Assembly: GCF_001545155.1 (NCBI RefSeq)
Contig: NZ_CP014226.1
Location: 2,135,816 to 2,199,815 of the forward strand
Direction of reading: 5' to 3'
Source: Halomonas chromatireducens
GTDB lineage: Bacteria; Pseudomonadota; Gammaproteobacteria; Pseudomonadales; Halomonadaceae
DNA: 64,000 bases
The number at the start of each line of letters is the position of its first letter. The first letter of the stretch is position 1. The translations under genes and the position numbers were made by a program. Below are positions 27,758 through 37,076 of this stretch, piece by piece. Below the pieces are notes generated by a model. The model was not told where the DNA came from and did not search any database. It saw only the letters and a list, made by a program, of their open reading frames with translations.

Positions 27758-28198
27758 ATGAGCACAGCCGAACCGGAAGCCACCACTGTAATCAATGGCA
27801 GTCTGCCGCAGCAGCGCCGCACCTACTCCATCGGTGAACTTGCCCGCATGTTCGAGGTGACGCCGCGCACAATCCGGTTCTACGAGCAGGAAGGCCTGCT
27901 GGCCCCTGAGCGCCGGGGGCAGACACGGATCTATCATGAAAAGGATCGCGTGCGACTCAAGCTGACATTGCGAGGCAAGCGGCTTGGATTTTCGCTGGCC
28001 GAGATACGCGAAGTCATCGAGATGTATGACGCCATGCCGGATGGAAACGCACGCCAGCTCAAGCGCCTCCTGGAGATACTGTCTGACAAGCGCACCAACA
28101 TGGAGCGACAGCTCGAGGATATCAGACTGATGCAACGAGAACTCGATGACGTGGAAATGCGGGCCCGCGACGTCCTCAAGCGCCTGGACCAGCAGTGA
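27758..28198 (+). CDS. liuR: MerR-family regulator of branched-chain/fatty acid catabolism (LiuR-like)
   Basis: 146 residues from ATG 27758 with AGGAAAGG upstream. A MerR-type helix-turn-helix and wing (YSIGELARMFEVTPRTIRFYEQEG) is followed by RRGQTRIYHEKDRVRLKLTLRGKRLGFSL and a long dimerisation coiled coil with no C-terminal cysteines, so it is not a metal sensor. The sequence and its position between an acyl-CoA dehydrogenase and an acyl-CoA synthetase match LiuR, regulator of leucine/isovalerate use. It probably controls both itself and its neighbours through the box at 27672. Confidence 0.85.
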   Translation: MSTAEPEATTVINGSLPQQRRTYSIGELARMFEVTPRTIRFYEQEGLLAPERRGQTRIYHEKDRVRLKLTLRGKRLGFSLAEIREVIEMYDAMPDGNARQLKRLLEILSDKRTNMERQLEDIRLMQRELDDVEMRARDVLKRLDQQ

Positions 28199-28314
28199 TT
28201 CTGCCCGCCGGTCTTTCGGTGTTGCCCTGCAAACAGGCATCGACACCACCAGGCTGCTGCCAGCTCTTGTGCCAGTTTTACATTTAATCTTGCAACAACA
28301 AGACGGGTAACACG

Positions 28315-30018
28315 ATGACACGCCAACACTCACAGATTCGCGTTCAGAACAGCTACGTCAGCGGTATCAGCGATACTCCGCTGAAGGGACAGACCATCGG
28401 CGACTGTTTTGACGAGACAGTGGCACGCTTCCCCGATGGCGACGCCCTGCTCAGCCTGCACCAGGGCCTGCGCTATACCTGGACGGAGCTGCAGCAAGCG
28501 GTGGATGAGGCGGCCCGTGCCCTGCTGGCACTCGGCTTGGCAAAAGGCGACCGTGTGGGAATCTGGTCACCCAACTGCGCCGAGTGGACCATCACTCAGT
28601 TCGCCACCGCCAAGATCGGCGCGGTGCTGGTCAACATCAACCCCAGCTATCGCACCCACGAGCTGGAATATGCCCTCAAGCAGTCGGGCGCGTCGACGCT
28701 GGTACTGCAGGGAAAATTCAAGTCTTCCGACTACGTGGCAACGCTGGCTGAGCTGGCGCCTGAGATACGAGACGCCGCACCTGACACCTTCAGCTGCGCC
28801 AGCCTTCCGGAGCTCAAGCGGGTCGTCTGCCTCGACGCGGACCTCGCCCTGCCCGGCATGCTCACCTGGCAGGGCATGCTTGGTCATGCCGACCAGGTTT
28901 CCGCCGAGCGCCTGGCGGAAGTACAAGGCACCCTGCAGTTCGACGATCCGATCAATATCCAATATACCTCCGGCACCACCGGGGCTCCGAAGGGCGCCAC
29001 CCTCTCCCACCACAACATCCTCAATAACGGTTTCTTTGTTGCCCGCACCATGGGCTTTACCGAGAAGGACCGCCTGGTCATACCGGTGCCGCTTTACCAC
29101 TGTTTCGGCATGGTGATGGGCAACCTGGGCTGCGTGACCCATGGTGCCACCATGATCTACCCGGGTGACGGCTTCGACCCCGAGGCGACGCTGAAGGCTG
29201 TTTCCGAGGAGAAGGCCACGGCACTCTACGGCGTGCCCACCATGTTCATCGCCGAGCTGGAGCACGCCAACTTTGCCCAGTACGACCTCTCGACGCTGCG
29301 CACCGGGATCATGGCCGGGTCCATCTGTCCCATTGAGGTGATGCGCCAGGTCATCGACAAGATGAACATGGAAGACGTCACCATCTGCTATGGCATGACA
29401 GAGACCAGCCCGGTCAGCTTCCAGACCCAGACCGATGCGCCGCTGGATAAGCGCGTGACCACCGTGGGCACTATCCACCCGCATCTTGAGGTCAAGCTTG
29501 TCAGTCCCGAAACCGGCGCCGTGGTACCTCGCGGTGAGACCGGTGAGCTCTGCACCCGCGGCTATAGCGTGATGCTGGGCTATTGGGAGAACGAAGAAGC
29601 CACCGACAAGTCCATCGACGCGGCCGGCTGGATGCACACCGGCGATCTGGCCACAATGGACGAAGAGGGCTATGTGGCCATCGTCGGGCGCATCAAGGAC
29701 ATGATCATACGCGGCGGCGAGAACATCTACCCCCGCGAGATCGAGGACTTCCTCTACACCCACCCGGCTATCTCCGACGTCCAGGTCATCGGCGTACCCG
29801 ACGAGAAGTACGGCGAGGAAGTAATGGCCTGGGTCAAGTTGAGCGAAGGCCAGCAGCTGACCGGCGACGAGCTGAAGGAATTCTGCAAGGGCAAGATCGC
29901 CCACTATAAGGTCCCGCGCTACGTGAAGTTCGTCGATGAGTTCCCGATGACCGTCACCGGCAAAATCCAGAAGTTCAAGATGCGCGAAGAGGCCACCCAC
30001 GAGCTGGGGCTGGCGTGA
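28315..30018 (+). CDS. Acyl-CoA synthetase (AMP-forming, medium/branched-chain type)
   Basis: 567 residues. ANL-superfamily ligase that adenylates a fatty acid and transfers it to CoA. Motifs in order: P-loop [11 protein letters not shown] near 220, YGMTETSP near 360, [31 protein letters not shown] and the C-terminal catalytic Lys in [14 protein letters not shown]. It resembles ACSF2-like ligases that accompany branched-chain or short/medium acid catabolism. It lies 116 bp after liuR on the same strand and was probably part of the same catabolic locus before the break at 26.47 kb. Confidence 0.93.
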   Translation: MTRQHSQIRVQNSYVSGISDTPLKGQTIGDCFDETVARFPDGDALLSLHQGLRYTWTELQQAVDEAARALLALGLAKGDRVGIWSPNCAEWTITQFATAKIGAVLVNINPSYRTHELEYALKQSGASTLVLQGKFKSSDYVATLAELAPEIRDAAPDTFSCASLPELKRVVCLDADLALPGMLTWQGMLGHADQVSAERLAEVQGTLQFDDPINIQYTSGTTGAPKGATLSHHNILNNGFFVARTMGFTEKDRLVIPVPLYHCFGMVMGNLGCVTHGATMIYPGDGFDPEATLKAVSEEKATALYGVPTMFIAELEHANFAQYDLSTLRTGIMAGSICPIEVMRQVIDKMNMEDVTICYGMTETSPVSFQTQTDAPLDKRVTTVGTIHPHLEVKLVSPETGAVVPRGETGELCTRGYSVMLGYWENEEATDKSIDAAGWMHTGDLATMDEEGYVAIVGRIKDMIIRGGENIYPREIEDFLYTHPAISDVQVIGVPDEKYGEEVMAWVKLSEGQQLTGDELKEFCKGKIAHYKVPRYVKFVDEFPMTVTGKIQKFKMREEATHELGLA

Positions 30019-30064
30019 TCGGATAATCGCTCTTGGTGCCGATGCTGGCTATTGTTGTCAGCGT

Positions 30065-30126
30065 CGGCGGCCTCCGCCAAGGCGCCTGACGGCGCCAGTC
30101 GCGACGCGGAGCGGCGCTCCAACAGC
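30065..30126. repeat. REP-like repeat, unit beta copy A
   Basis: 62-bp unit beginning CGGCGGCCTCCGCC, with GGCGCCTGACGGCGCC as an internal hairpin and ending GGCGCTCCAACAGC. It is nearly identical to copies B (30257-30318) and C (30334-30395). Confidence 0.9.
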
Positions 30127-30160
30127 GGATTTTTCCTACCGTGGCAAGCGATTACCACGC

Positions 30161-30250
30161 TGTAGGAGGAAGCTTCAGCTCCGGTCCGACGCATCGGCGA
30201 CTGGAGGCCGAAGGACTCCCGGCGGTGTTGCCGATGATCGCGGTAATAGC
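30161..30250. repeat. REP-like repeat, unit alpha
   Basis: Starts CTGTAGGAGGAAGCTTCAGC and includes GACTGGAGGCCGAAGGACTCC and GGCGGTGTTGCCG. The same unit alternates with unit beta at 54.65-55.03 kb. Confidence 0.85.
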
Positions 30251-30256
30251 CAGCGA

Positions 30257-30395
30257 CGGCGGCCTCCGCCGAGGCGCCTGACGGCGCCAGTCGCGACGCG
30301 GAGCGGCGCTCCAACAGCTGTTCTTTCATGCCACGGCGGCCTCCGCCAAGGCGCCTGACGGCGCCAGTCGCGACGCGGAGCGGCGCTCCAACAGC
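30257..30395. repeat. REP-like repeat, unit beta copies B and C
   Basis: Two 62-bp units in direct orientation (30257-30318 and 30334-30395), separated by TGTTCTTTCATGCCA. With copy A and unit alpha they fill the 30019-30422 interval, which has no gene. The acyl-CoA synthetase and hpt genes converge on it. Confidence 0.9.
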
Positions 30396-30422
30396 GATTC
30401 TCTCTATCAACGGCGCCCTTCC

Positions 30423-31001
30423 CTACAGCCCCTTGGGTGCGAAGATTCCCGGGGCGTTGCGCCAGTATCCCTTGTAGTCCATGCCGAAGCCGAAGACGTA
30501 GCGGTCAACAACTTCCAGGCCGCAGTAGTCGGCGCGCAGGTCGGGCACGGCCTTGCGGTCGTGGCGCTTGTCGACGAGGACCGCCGTCGAGATGCTCTTG
30601 GCGCCGGCCTTGTGGCAGTAGTCGAGGATGGCGGCAAGCGTGGTGCCTTCATCGAGGATGTCGTCGACGATCACGACGTGACGGTCGGCCATGGGCACTT
30701 CCGGCGAGACGCGCCAGAACAGGTCGCCACCACGAATACCGCCGCGGTAGCGCGTGGCATGCAGGTAGTCGACTTCCAGCGGAAAGCCCAGTCGGGTCAG
30801 CAGGTGGCCGGTGGTGATCAGGCCACCGTTCATCACGCAGTAGAAGACCGGCAGCTTGTCACCGAGGTCCGAGGTGATCTGCTCTGCCATATGGTCGAGA
30901 GCGGCTTCGACCTCCTCTTGTGTGATCAGGCAGTCGGCGCTCTCCATGACATCGCGCATGGTGGCAAGGGACTGGTGGAAATCGGGATCGAGTTTGGGCA
31001 T
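30423..31001 (-). CDS. hpt: Hypoxanthine-guanine phosphoribosyltransferase
   Basis: 192 residues. Purine salvage enzyme joining hypoxanthine or guanine to PRPP. The PRPP loop VVIVDDILDEGTTL, the pyrophosphate-binding VMNGG and the HATRYRGGIRGG segment are present. It is the last gene of a minus-strand run psrA-ldt-nagZ-hpt, 53 bp after nagZ, and ends next to the repeat cluster. Confidence 0.93.
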   Translation of the reverse strand: MPKLDPDFHQSLATMRDVMESADCLITQEEVEAALDHMAEQITSDLGDKLPVFYCVMNGGLITTGHLLTRLGFPLEVDYLHATRYRGGIRGGDLFWRVSPEVPMADRHVVIVDDILDEGTTLAAILDYCHKAGAKSISTAVLVDKRHDRKAVPDLRADYCGLEVVDRYVFGFGMDYKGYWRNAPGIFAPKGL

Positions 31002-31054
31002 TGGGAGCTCATGTCGCTGAAGGGTAATCGGTAATCGGGACGGGACGTGATCGT

Positions 31055-32068
31055 TCAGTCCTGGGCCATGGCTTCGAGGCGGGCGTGAACACGACGCCAG
31101 CGCCCCAGCGCTTCCAGGGCTTCAGGCTCCGGACGAGCCCGGCCATAGCGTAGCCGGGTCGCTGGTCGAATGGTGCGCCCCTGGCAGGCGTCAAGCACCT
31201 CCAGGGCGGCAGCGCGGTCGTTGCACACCAGCACCATGTCGCAGCCGGCGTCCAGCGCTGCCTGGGCACGCTCATAGGGGCCACCGGCATATCCGGCCCC
31301 GGCCATGCCGAGGTCATCGGAGAAGATCGTGCCCTTGAAGCCGAGCGATTCACGCAGCAGCCCCAGCCAGCTGTTGGAGAAGCCGGCGGGACGGGCATCG
31401 AAGGCGCTGTAGATGACATGGGCAGGCATGACGCCGTCGAGCCGACAGGCCAGGTCGGCGAAGGGCACCAGGTCATGGCCGCGGATGACATCGATGGGCC
31501 TGTCGTCGACGGGCAGTTCCAGATGCGAATCGGCAGCGACGCCTCCGTGGCCGGGGAAGTGCTTGCCGACGGCCGCCATGCCGGCTTCATGCAGGCCGGC
31601 GACGAAGGCTTCGGCCATGGCGGAAACCGCGAGCGGATCGCTGGAAAAGCTGCGGTCCCCGATCACACTGGAGATGCCACCGTCGACATCGAGTACCGGT
31701 GCAAAACTGAGGTCGAGTCCACAGGCGGCCATCTCCATGCCCAGGAGCCAACCGGTATCGAGGCACAGTCTCAGGGTGACTTCCGGTGCTGCAACATAGT
31801 CGCGGCCAATCCGTCCCATGGAGGGAATCCGGGTAACGCCTTGACGCAGACGTTGCACCCGCCCCCCTTCCTGGTCGACGGTCAACAGCAACTCAGGGCG
31901 CAACTGTCGTATGGTGTTACAGAGGGAGCGAACCTGGCGGGCATCCTCGATATTGCGAGAAAAAAGAATCACCCCGCCCACCTCGGGACGCAGCAGTAGC
32001 CTGCGCTCGTCGTCGCTCAGCTGCGTGCCTTCCAGATCCAGCATCACCGGGCCGAGGGTCTGCGTCAT
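31055..32068 (-). CDS. nagZ: Beta-N-acetylhexosaminidase (peptidoglycan recycling)
   Basis: 337 residues, a single GH3 domain without signal peptide, so cytoplasmic. NagZ removes GlcNAc from GlcNAc-anhydroMurNAc-peptides imported during wall turnover, and its products influence AmpR-type beta-lactamase control. Motifs: TVDQEGGRVQRLR, KHFPGHGGVAADSH (general acid loop) and the nucleophile Asp in IFSDDLGMAG. It sits in the nagZ/psrA/lexA neighbourhood also seen in Pseudomonas. Confidence 0.95.
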   Translation of the reverse strand: MTQTLGPVMLDLEGTQLSDDERRLLLRPEVGGVILFSRNIEDARQVRSLCNTIRQLRPELLLTVDQEGGRVQRLRQGVTRIPSMGRIGRDYVAAPEVTLRLCLDTGWLLGMEMAACGLDLSFAPVLDVDGGISSVIGDRSFSSDPLAVSAMAEAFVAGLHEAGMAAVGKHFPGHGGVAADSHLELPVDDRPIDVIRGHDLVPFADLACRLDGVMPAHVIYSAFDARPAGFSNSWLGLLRESLGFKGTIFSDDLGMAGAGYAGGPYERAQAALDAGCDMVLVCNDRAAALEVLDACQGRTIRPATRLRYGRARPEPEALEALGRWRRVHARLEAMAQD

Positions 32069-32156
32069 GATCGGATTCCTTGGGCTAGAAGGAGGCTGAT
32101 TCTAGACCAAAGTTGGTCGAGGTGACAGCCATGCGCAAGGGCTTGATGCTCAGCCT

Positions 32157-32675
32157 TCAGTCATGCAGCCACACGGGCGTCCCGGGAGGGGCCAGGGAAA
32201 AGAGATGAAGCAGCGACGAAGCGCTCAGGCGGATGCATCCATGGGAGCGCGGCACGCCCATTGGCTGGTCGGGTGGCGTGCCGTGAAAGTAGATATAGCG
32301 CCGCTGGCTGTCGACCTCGCCCCCGCGGTTGAACCCCCGCTCCAGCCCGCAGAGCCAGATGATGCGGGTGAGAATCCAGTCGCGATGGGGGTGTGCTTCG
32401 GCCAGTGCCGGGGAAAATCGCTCCCCGGTGGGCCGACGACCTCTGAAGACCGTGCCCGTGGGCAGCCCATCACCGATGGCAGCTCGTACATAGTGCCACC
32501 CCAGCGGAGTGCAGCCGCTGCCCTCCTGCTGACCGGTTCCAGCCAGGGCAGTAGAGACGGCCCACTCTGCCTGAGGCCTTGATCCCTGCCAGTGGACCAG
32601 ACACTGATTCGCGACATCGACTTCCAGCCAGGTGCCCGTTGCCGGTGGCAGCTCGGTCAGGCGCGGTGTCCGCAT
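32157..32675 (-). CDS. L,D-transpeptidase/YkuD-domain protein
   Basis: 172 residues. The YkuD signature is complete: His131-Gly (YFHGTPP) and Ser144-His-Gly-Cys147-Ile-Arg (SHGCIRL), with Cys147 as the nucleophile. Such enzymes form 3-3 crosslinks or attach lipoproteins to peptidoglycan, but no signal peptide or membrane segment is visible from the ATG at 32675. It may use another export route or act in the cytoplasm. The ATG comes 1 bp after the psrA stop (TGATATG), implying translational coupling to the regulator. Confidence 0.88.
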   Translation of the reverse strand: MRTPRLTELPPATGTWLEVDVANQCLVHWQGSRPQAEWAVSTALAGTGQQEGSGCTPLGWHYVRAAIGDGLPTGTVFRGRRPTGERFSPALAEAHPHRDWILTRIIWLCGLERGFNRGGEVDSQRRYIYFHGTPPDQPMGVPRSHGCIRLSASSLLHLFSLAPPGTPVWLHD

Positions 32676-32676
32676 A

Positions 32677-33342
32677 TCAGCTCGCCTCGGCCTTCGGCAT
32701 GGGGGGTGGCGGAAGCGGTGCGTTCATGGCAGCCACCACCACCGGCCGCAAGCGGCGGATGAGGTCGCGCACGGAAACATGTTCCTGATAATCCTTTTCA
32801 GCGATATCACGCAGCGCATCCAGCCCTGAGAGGGTGAAGATCACGGTGCCAAGCACGAAGTGCAGGCGCCAGAAACGCTCGGAATCGGGCAGGTCGGGTG
32901 TTGCCAGCCGGACCAGGTCGGTGAAACGCGAGAACACGCTGCCGTATTCGTCCTGAATGTAGCGTCGCAGATGCCCCTGGGCCTGGCTATAGGCAAGCCC
33001 CAGCAGCTTCATGAACACCTTGAGGCTGTGGCGTTCGCCAGGCACCTCAAGGACGGTACGCGCCATGGTTTCCAGCAGGACTTCCAGTGGAATGACGCCA
33101 CCGGCATGCTGCGCTTCCAGCTCATCCAGGGCATGGTGGAAGCGCACGGTGAAAGGGTCCAGATAGCGGGCGAACACCGCCTGAATCAGCGATTTCTTCG
33201 AGCCGAAATGGTAGTTCACAGCGGCCAGGTTGACTCGCGCCTTGCTGGTGATGGTCCTCAAGGAAGTTTCTGCAAAGCCACGTTCTGCGAACAGGACTTC
33301 GGCAGTATCGAGGATGCGTGTGACGGTGTCGGTTTGAGCCAT
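32677..33342 (-). CDS. psrA: TetR-family fatty-acid-responsive regulator PsrA
   Basis: 221 residues. The N-terminal HTH (FAERGFAETSLRTITSKARVNLAAVNYHFG) and the C-terminal segment match PsrA, which represses beta-oxidation genes and itself until it binds long-chain fatty acids, and activates rpoS in pseudomonads. It is divergent from lexA, the same arrangement as in Pseudomonas. Upstream there is a GAAAC-N4-GTTTA box. The end carries a Pro-rich tail (PLPPPPMPKAEAS). It is the first gene of the psrA-ldt-nagZ-hpt run. Confidence 0.87.
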   Translation of the reverse strand: MAQTDTVTRILDTAEVLFAERGFAETSLRTITSKARVNLAAVNYHFGSKKSLIQAVFARYLDPFTVRFHHALDELEAQHAGGVIPLEVLLETMARTVLEVPGERHSLKVFMKLLGLAYSQAQGHLRRYIQDEYGSVFSRFTDLVRLATPDLPDSERFWRLHFVLGTVIFTLSGLDALRDIAEKDYQEHVSVRDLIRRLRPVVVAAMNAPLPPPPMPKAEAS

Positions 33343-33358
33343 TATCTTGATCCCGCTG

Positions 33359-33372
33359 GAAACGCGTGTTTA
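33359..33372 (-). promoter_or_regulatory. Putative PsrA operator
   Basis: GAAAC-GCGT-GTTTA, close to the PsrA consensus (G/C)AAAC-N2-4-GTTT(G/C), 17 bp upstream of the psrA start. A second related element, GTTTGAAAC, lies at about 33432-33440. Confidence 0.6.
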
Positions 33373-33470
33373 AAACATTACAAAAGTCTACGTGATTTCA
33401 GCGTTTCGCTCAAATTAATTGACAAGCATCTGTTTGAAACGTGCCATACCACTCGCTAGCCACAGGCCTT

Positions 33471-33507
33471 TTTACTGGATAGACTTCCATGCTGTATACT
33501 TGAACAA
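33471..33507 (+). promoter_or_regulatory. lexA promoter overlapped by a LexA (SOS) box
   Basis: TTTACT (33471-33476), 18-bp spacer, TATACT (33495-33500). A SOS box CTGT-ATACTTGA-ACAA (33492-33507; consensus CTGT-N8-ACAG) covers the -10 element, as in autoregulated lexA genes. Confidence 0.75.
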
Positions 33508-33536
33508 TACTCAAGGCACCGCTACCCGGAGGTCGC

Positions 33537-34181
33537 ATGTCACGCCCCCTCACCTCACGCCAGCAGAACGTCTACGACTTCATTGTCAAGACAATGAACG
33601 AGTTCGGCTACCCGCCGACCCGTGCCGAAATCGCCCGCGCCCTGGGCTTCCGTTCCCCCAACGCGGCCGAGGAGCACCTGCGGGCCCTGGAGCGCAAGGG
33701 CGTCATCCGGGTCATCCGTGGTACGTCCCGGGGTATTCGCCTGCCGGCGCAGGACGCCGAGCCGGTCGGGGGCGAACCTGCCGTGGAGGGCTTGCCGATC
33801 ATTGGCGAGGTAGCAGCCGGCAGCCCTATCCTTGCCGCGGAGCACATCGATCGCTACTGCCCCCTGCCCCCTGAATTCTTCACTCCCCGTGCCGACTATC
33901 TGCTGAAGGTCCGCGGCCTCTCCATGAAGGATGCCGGCATCCTCGAGGGCGACCTGCTGGCTGTGCATCGCACGGATCGCGTTCGCGACGGTCAGATCGT
34001 CGTTGCCAGGCTCGAGGATGAAGTCACCGTCAAGCGCTTTCATCGCAATGGCCACCAGGTCATCCTCGAGGCCGAAAATGCCGATTTCGCACCTATCGAG
34101 GTGGATCTGCGCCACCAGCCCCTGGAAATAGAGGGCGTAGGCGTTGGCGTGATTCGCGGCGGCAGCGGCCAGGCGCTCTGA
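33537..34181 (+). CDS. lexA: LexA repressor
   Basis: 214 residues. Repressor of the SOS regulon with RecA-stimulated self-cleavage. The N-terminal winged helix is [12 protein letters not shown] ... [13 protein letters not shown]. The cleavage site is Ala94-Gly95 in EVAAGSP, and the catalytic dyad is Ser129 (GLSMKDAGI) and Lys166 (TVKRF). GGAGGTCGC precedes the ATG. It is autoregulated by the overlapping SOS box and followed 40 bp later by dinB, so both are probably induced together. Confidence 0.97.
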   Translation: MSRPLTSRQQNVYDFIVKTMNEFGYPPTRAEIARALGFRSPNAAEEHLRALERKGVIRVIRGTSRGIRLPAQDAEPVGGEPAVEGLPIIGEVAAGSPILAAEHIDRYCPLPPEFFTPRADYLLKVRGLSMKDAGILEGDLLAVHRTDRVRDGQIVVARLEDEVTVKRFHRNGHQVILEAENADFAPIEVDLRHQPLEIEGVGVGVIRGGSGQAL

Positions 34182-34221
34182 TGAATTCGCTCACCCTCGG
34201 CTAGCTGTCGAACGGTTGCCC

Positions 34222-35277
34222 ATGGATTCCGTTCGCAAGATTCTGCATGCCGACTGCGATTGCTTCTATGCCGCGGTGGAAATGCGCGACAACCCGGCGC
34301 TGCGCGAGATTCCGCTGGCCATCGGCGGCAGCGCCGAAGGTCGCGGCGTCATTGCCACATGCAACTACCCGGCTCGCCGCTATGGCATCCACTCCGCCAT
34401 GCCCACGGCGCGAGCCTTGCGGCTGTGCCCGCAGCTAACCCTCCTCCACGGCGACTTCGACCGCTACCGCGAAGCATCGCGCCAGATTCAGGCTATTTTC
34501 CATGAGCTGACGCCGCTGGTTGAGCCTCTGTCCCTGGACGAGGCCTTTCTCGACGTCACCGCGGTAACGCGCTTTTCGGGCAGCGCCACCTGGATGGCAC
34601 GCTGGCTGAAGGAGGAGTGTCAGCGACGTGTGGGCATTACCGTCTCGGTGGGTGCCGCACCGTCGAAGTTCCTGGCAAAGATCGCCAGCGACTGGGAGAA
34701 ACCCGACGGCCTGACGGTGATTACCCCGGACCGGGTCGCTACCTTCATCAAGACTCTTCCGGTGACCAAGCTGAATGGCGTGGGTCCGGCTACCGCCAGG
34801 CGGCTGAAATCACTGGATATCGATACCTGTGACGATCTACAACGCCTGCCCCAGGATCGATTGATCCACGAGTTCGGCAAGTTTGGTCATCGCTTGTTCG
34901 AGCTGGCGCGCGGTATCGACACCCGCCCGGTAAGGGTGGAGCGTGAACGCAAGTCGGTCAGCGTGGAGACCACTTTCGCAACAGACCTTCCCGGCTTGCC
35001 CGACTGTCACAGGGAGCTGGCAGCGCTGTGCGACAGGTTGGAATCCCGGCTGGCAAGGCATGGCCACCCGCCGCTGGCGGGGCTGTTCGTCAAGGTGCGC
35101 TTCGACGATTTCAGTCTGACGACCATTGAGGGGCGCGGCAGCACGCTCTGCAACCAAACCTTCAACGCCTTGCTGGCACAGGCCTGGGCGCGCAAGAAGC
35201 GGCCGGTACGCCTGCTCGGTGTCGGGGCAAGGCTGGTACCGGAGGATGCCAGGCGACAGCTGACGCTTCCTCTGTAG
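34222..35277 (+). CDS. dinB: DNA polymerase IV (Y-family translesion polymerase)
   Basis: 351 residues from ATG 34222; an in-frame TTG six bases upstream is less likely. Catalytic carboxylates are in HADCDCFYAAVE and SLDEAFLDVT. The helix-hairpin-helix NGVGPATARRL and the little-finger domain follow. There is no clear C-terminal beta-clamp peptide beyond QLTLPL at the very end, which fits the usual QLxLxL clamp motif. It lies 40 bp after lexA with no SOS box of its own, so expression probably depends on the lexA promoter. Confidence 0.95.
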   Translation: MDSVRKILHADCDCFYAAVEMRDNPALREIPLAIGGSAEGRGVIATCNYPARRYGIHSAMPTARALRLCPQLTLLHGDFDRYREASRQIQAIFHELTPLVEPLSLDEAFLDVTAVTRFSGSATWMARWLKEECQRRVGITVSVGAAPSKFLAKIASDWEKPDGLTVITPDRVATFIKTLPVTKLNGVGPATARRLKSLDIDTCDDLQRLPQDRLIHEFGKFGHRLFELARGIDTRPVRVERERKSVSVETTFATDLPGLPDCHRELAALCDRLESRLARHGHPPLAGLFVKVRFDDFSLTTIEGRGSTLCNQTFNALLAQAWARKKRPVRLLGVGARLVPEDARRQLTLPL

Positions 35278-35364
35278 CACCCACCCCATGGCACCTGCCC
35301 TACAAGATATGCCCCCGGTCTACAGCACTCTCACCAGAGGGCCGTCAGGTAGCGAAACCCTGCC

Positions 35365-36036
35365 CTACTTGGTGTCGATATAGCGATGATCATTGAAAGT
35401 GGCCACCCAGCCGGGATGGTAGACCATCAGGATGCTGAGCAGCATGCCGGTCAGGAACGCCTCGGAGGGCATCAGCAGGGGTAGAAAGAGCGCGTATTCC
35501 TGCGCCAGGTAGATCGCTTCCGGATCGGTCGCGCCCAGCATGACCAGCCCCAGGCCGGTGAGCCCTGTGCCGAGCGTGGCCAGCGCTGCGCCGAAGAAGC
35601 CGCAGAGAAAGAGAAAGACCATCAGGTTGTCCGGCAGGCGGCGATCCACCAGGCGCCACACCAGCACGGTGATACCAACGGGTATCACACCGGTAATCAG
35701 GACGTTGACACCCAATAGCGGCCAGGCCGCCTTGCCGAGCAGAACCAGGGCCAGGTTGGCGAGCAGGTTGGTAATCAGCGCCAGGGGCGCCTTGAAGATC
35801 AGCGTCAGCAGCGCCGTGAACATCAGGTGCAGGGTCAGCCAGTCCACGGCCTGGGCGCGCAGCTGCCACAGCAGCACTACGGCGACGGTTGCCGCCAGCC
35901 AGCGGTGCTGTAGCGCCCTGTCCGCGATCAGGGTTTCCCAGGGCCGCTGTGCCAGGGCAAGACCGACGACACCCAGGGACAACACGCCGCAGGCGATCAG
36001 CAGCCAGGGAGCCAGCATGGGCTCGGAAAACGACAT
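35365..36036 (-). CDS. CbiM-like energy-coupling factor permease (COG3235-type membrane protein)
   Basis: 223 residues with six or more hydrophobic segments. The core segment TLHLMFTALLTLIFKAPLALI and GVNVLITGVIPVGITVLVWRL resemble CbiM-type S components of ECF transporters, but the N-terminal metal-binding Met-His-Ile of true CbiM is not present. A Co/Ni role is therefore uncertain. No CbiQ/CbiO gene is nearby. It lies 21 bp downstream of purU on the same strand. Confidence 0.7.
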   Translation of the reverse strand: MSFSEPMLAPWLLIACGVLSLGVVGLALAQRPWETLIADRALQHRWLAATVAVVLLWQLRAQAVDWLTLHLMFTALLTLIFKAPLALITNLLANLALVLLGKAAWPLLGVNVLITGVIPVGITVLVWRLVDRRLPDNLMVFLFLCGFFGAALATLGTGLTGLGLVMLGATDPEAIYLAQEYALFLPLLMPSEAFLTGMLLSILMVYHPGWVATFNDHRYIDTK

Positions 36037-36057
36037 GTCCGCCTCCAGCGTTAAAGC

Positions 36058-36912
36058 TCAGGCAAAAACGACCGTCTTGTTGCCGTGGATGAGCACTCGA
36101 TCCTCCAGGTGCCAGCGCAGCCCCCGTGCCAGAACGGCTTTCTCCACATCGCGGCCGAATCGAACCAGATCCCCGGGAGTATGACAGTGACTGACCCGAT
36201 GGATATCCTGTTCGATGATGGGGCCCGCATCCAGTTCCTCAGTCACATAGTGGCAGGTGGCACCGATCAGCTTGACCCCCCTGTCGTGGGCCTGGTGATA
36301 AGGGCGCGCACCGACAAAGGATGGCAGGAAGCTGTGATGGATATTGATAACCCGCCCGGCGTATCGCCGGCAAAGGCCGGGTGGCAGGATCTGCATGTAG
36401 CGCGCCAACACTACTGTGTCGGCATCCAGTGCCTCCACCTGGGCCTCTATTTCGGCAAACGCAGCAGCCTTGTCGGCGGCATCCACAGGCACATGGAAAT
36501 AGGGCAGCCCATGCCACTCGACCATGCCCCGCATGTCCGGATGGTTAGAGATCACACCGACAATATCACCCTCCATTTCCCCCGCGGTCCAGCGATAGAG
36601 CAGATCCACCAGGCAGTGTGATTCCCGGGAGACCATGACCACCACACGCTGGCGTCGCCGCGTATCGCGCAGTGCCCACTCCATCTCGAACTCGCGCGCC
36701 ACCGGCTCAAAGGCTTTGCGCAATTCGTCACCGGTCATGTCAATGGAATCGGAGAGGATTTCATAGCGCATGAAGAAGCGGCCCGACGCCAAGTCGGAGT
36801 GCTGACTCGCCTCGGTAATGGACCCACCATGGCCGGAAATGAAGCCGGAGACACGAGCTACGATGCCGCGGCGATCAGGGCAGGAAACAACCAGACGGTA
36901 GTAATGGGACAT
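36058..36912 (-). CDS. purU: Formyltetrahydrofolate deformylase
   Basis: 284 residues from ATG 36912. It hydrolyses 10-formyl-THF to THF plus formate, supplying formate for PurT and balancing one-carbon pools. An N-terminal ACT domain (YYRLVVSCPDRRGIVARVSGF) is followed by a formyltransferase fold with VVLARYMQIL, NIHHSFLPSF (catalytic His) and IGATCHYVTEELDAGPI. A longer frame extends upstream into the RNase J promoter region without homology. It is divergent from the RNase J gene. Confidence 0.95.
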   Translation of the reverse strand: MSHYYRLVVSCPDRRGIVARVSGFISGHGGSITEASQHSDLASGRFFMRYEILSDSIDMTGDELRKAFEPVAREFEMEWALRDTRRRQRVVVMVSRESHCLVDLLYRWTAGEMEGDIVGVISNHPDMRGMVEWHGLPYFHVPVDAADKAAAFAEIEAQVEALDADTVVLARYMQILPPGLCRRYAGRVINIHHSFLPSFVGARPYHQAHDRGVKLIGATCHYVTEELDAGPIIEQDIHRVSHCHTPGDLVRFGRDVEKAVLARGLRWHLEDRVLIHGNKTVVFA

Positions 36913-37076
36913 GGGCAACCATCGACTTGCTGAGCGTGGATCGGAGAGCGCGCATTGTAGCGAACTCGCGGACGCGAGACACGTCGAAATGGTAGCCGGC
37001 GCCTTGGGAGCCGCATTGTGGAAGCCCGCGGCGATCCCGTATAGTGAAGACTCCATTGCCTGACCATGATGTGCCG

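Noticed and set aside
28567..30000. Minus-strand 477-codon frame over the acyl-CoA synthetase gene
   Set aside because: Antisense shadow; the plus-strand protein has all ANL motifs in order.
30019..30422. Small CDS in the repeat cluster (163 codons, minus strand)
   Set aside because: Its translation is the repeated unit itself (recurring ERRSASRLAPSGA), so it is a repeat artefact.
34180..34203. Seven-codon ATG frame overlapping the lexA stop
   Set aside because: Too short and without a relation to sulA or another SOS gene; probably chance.
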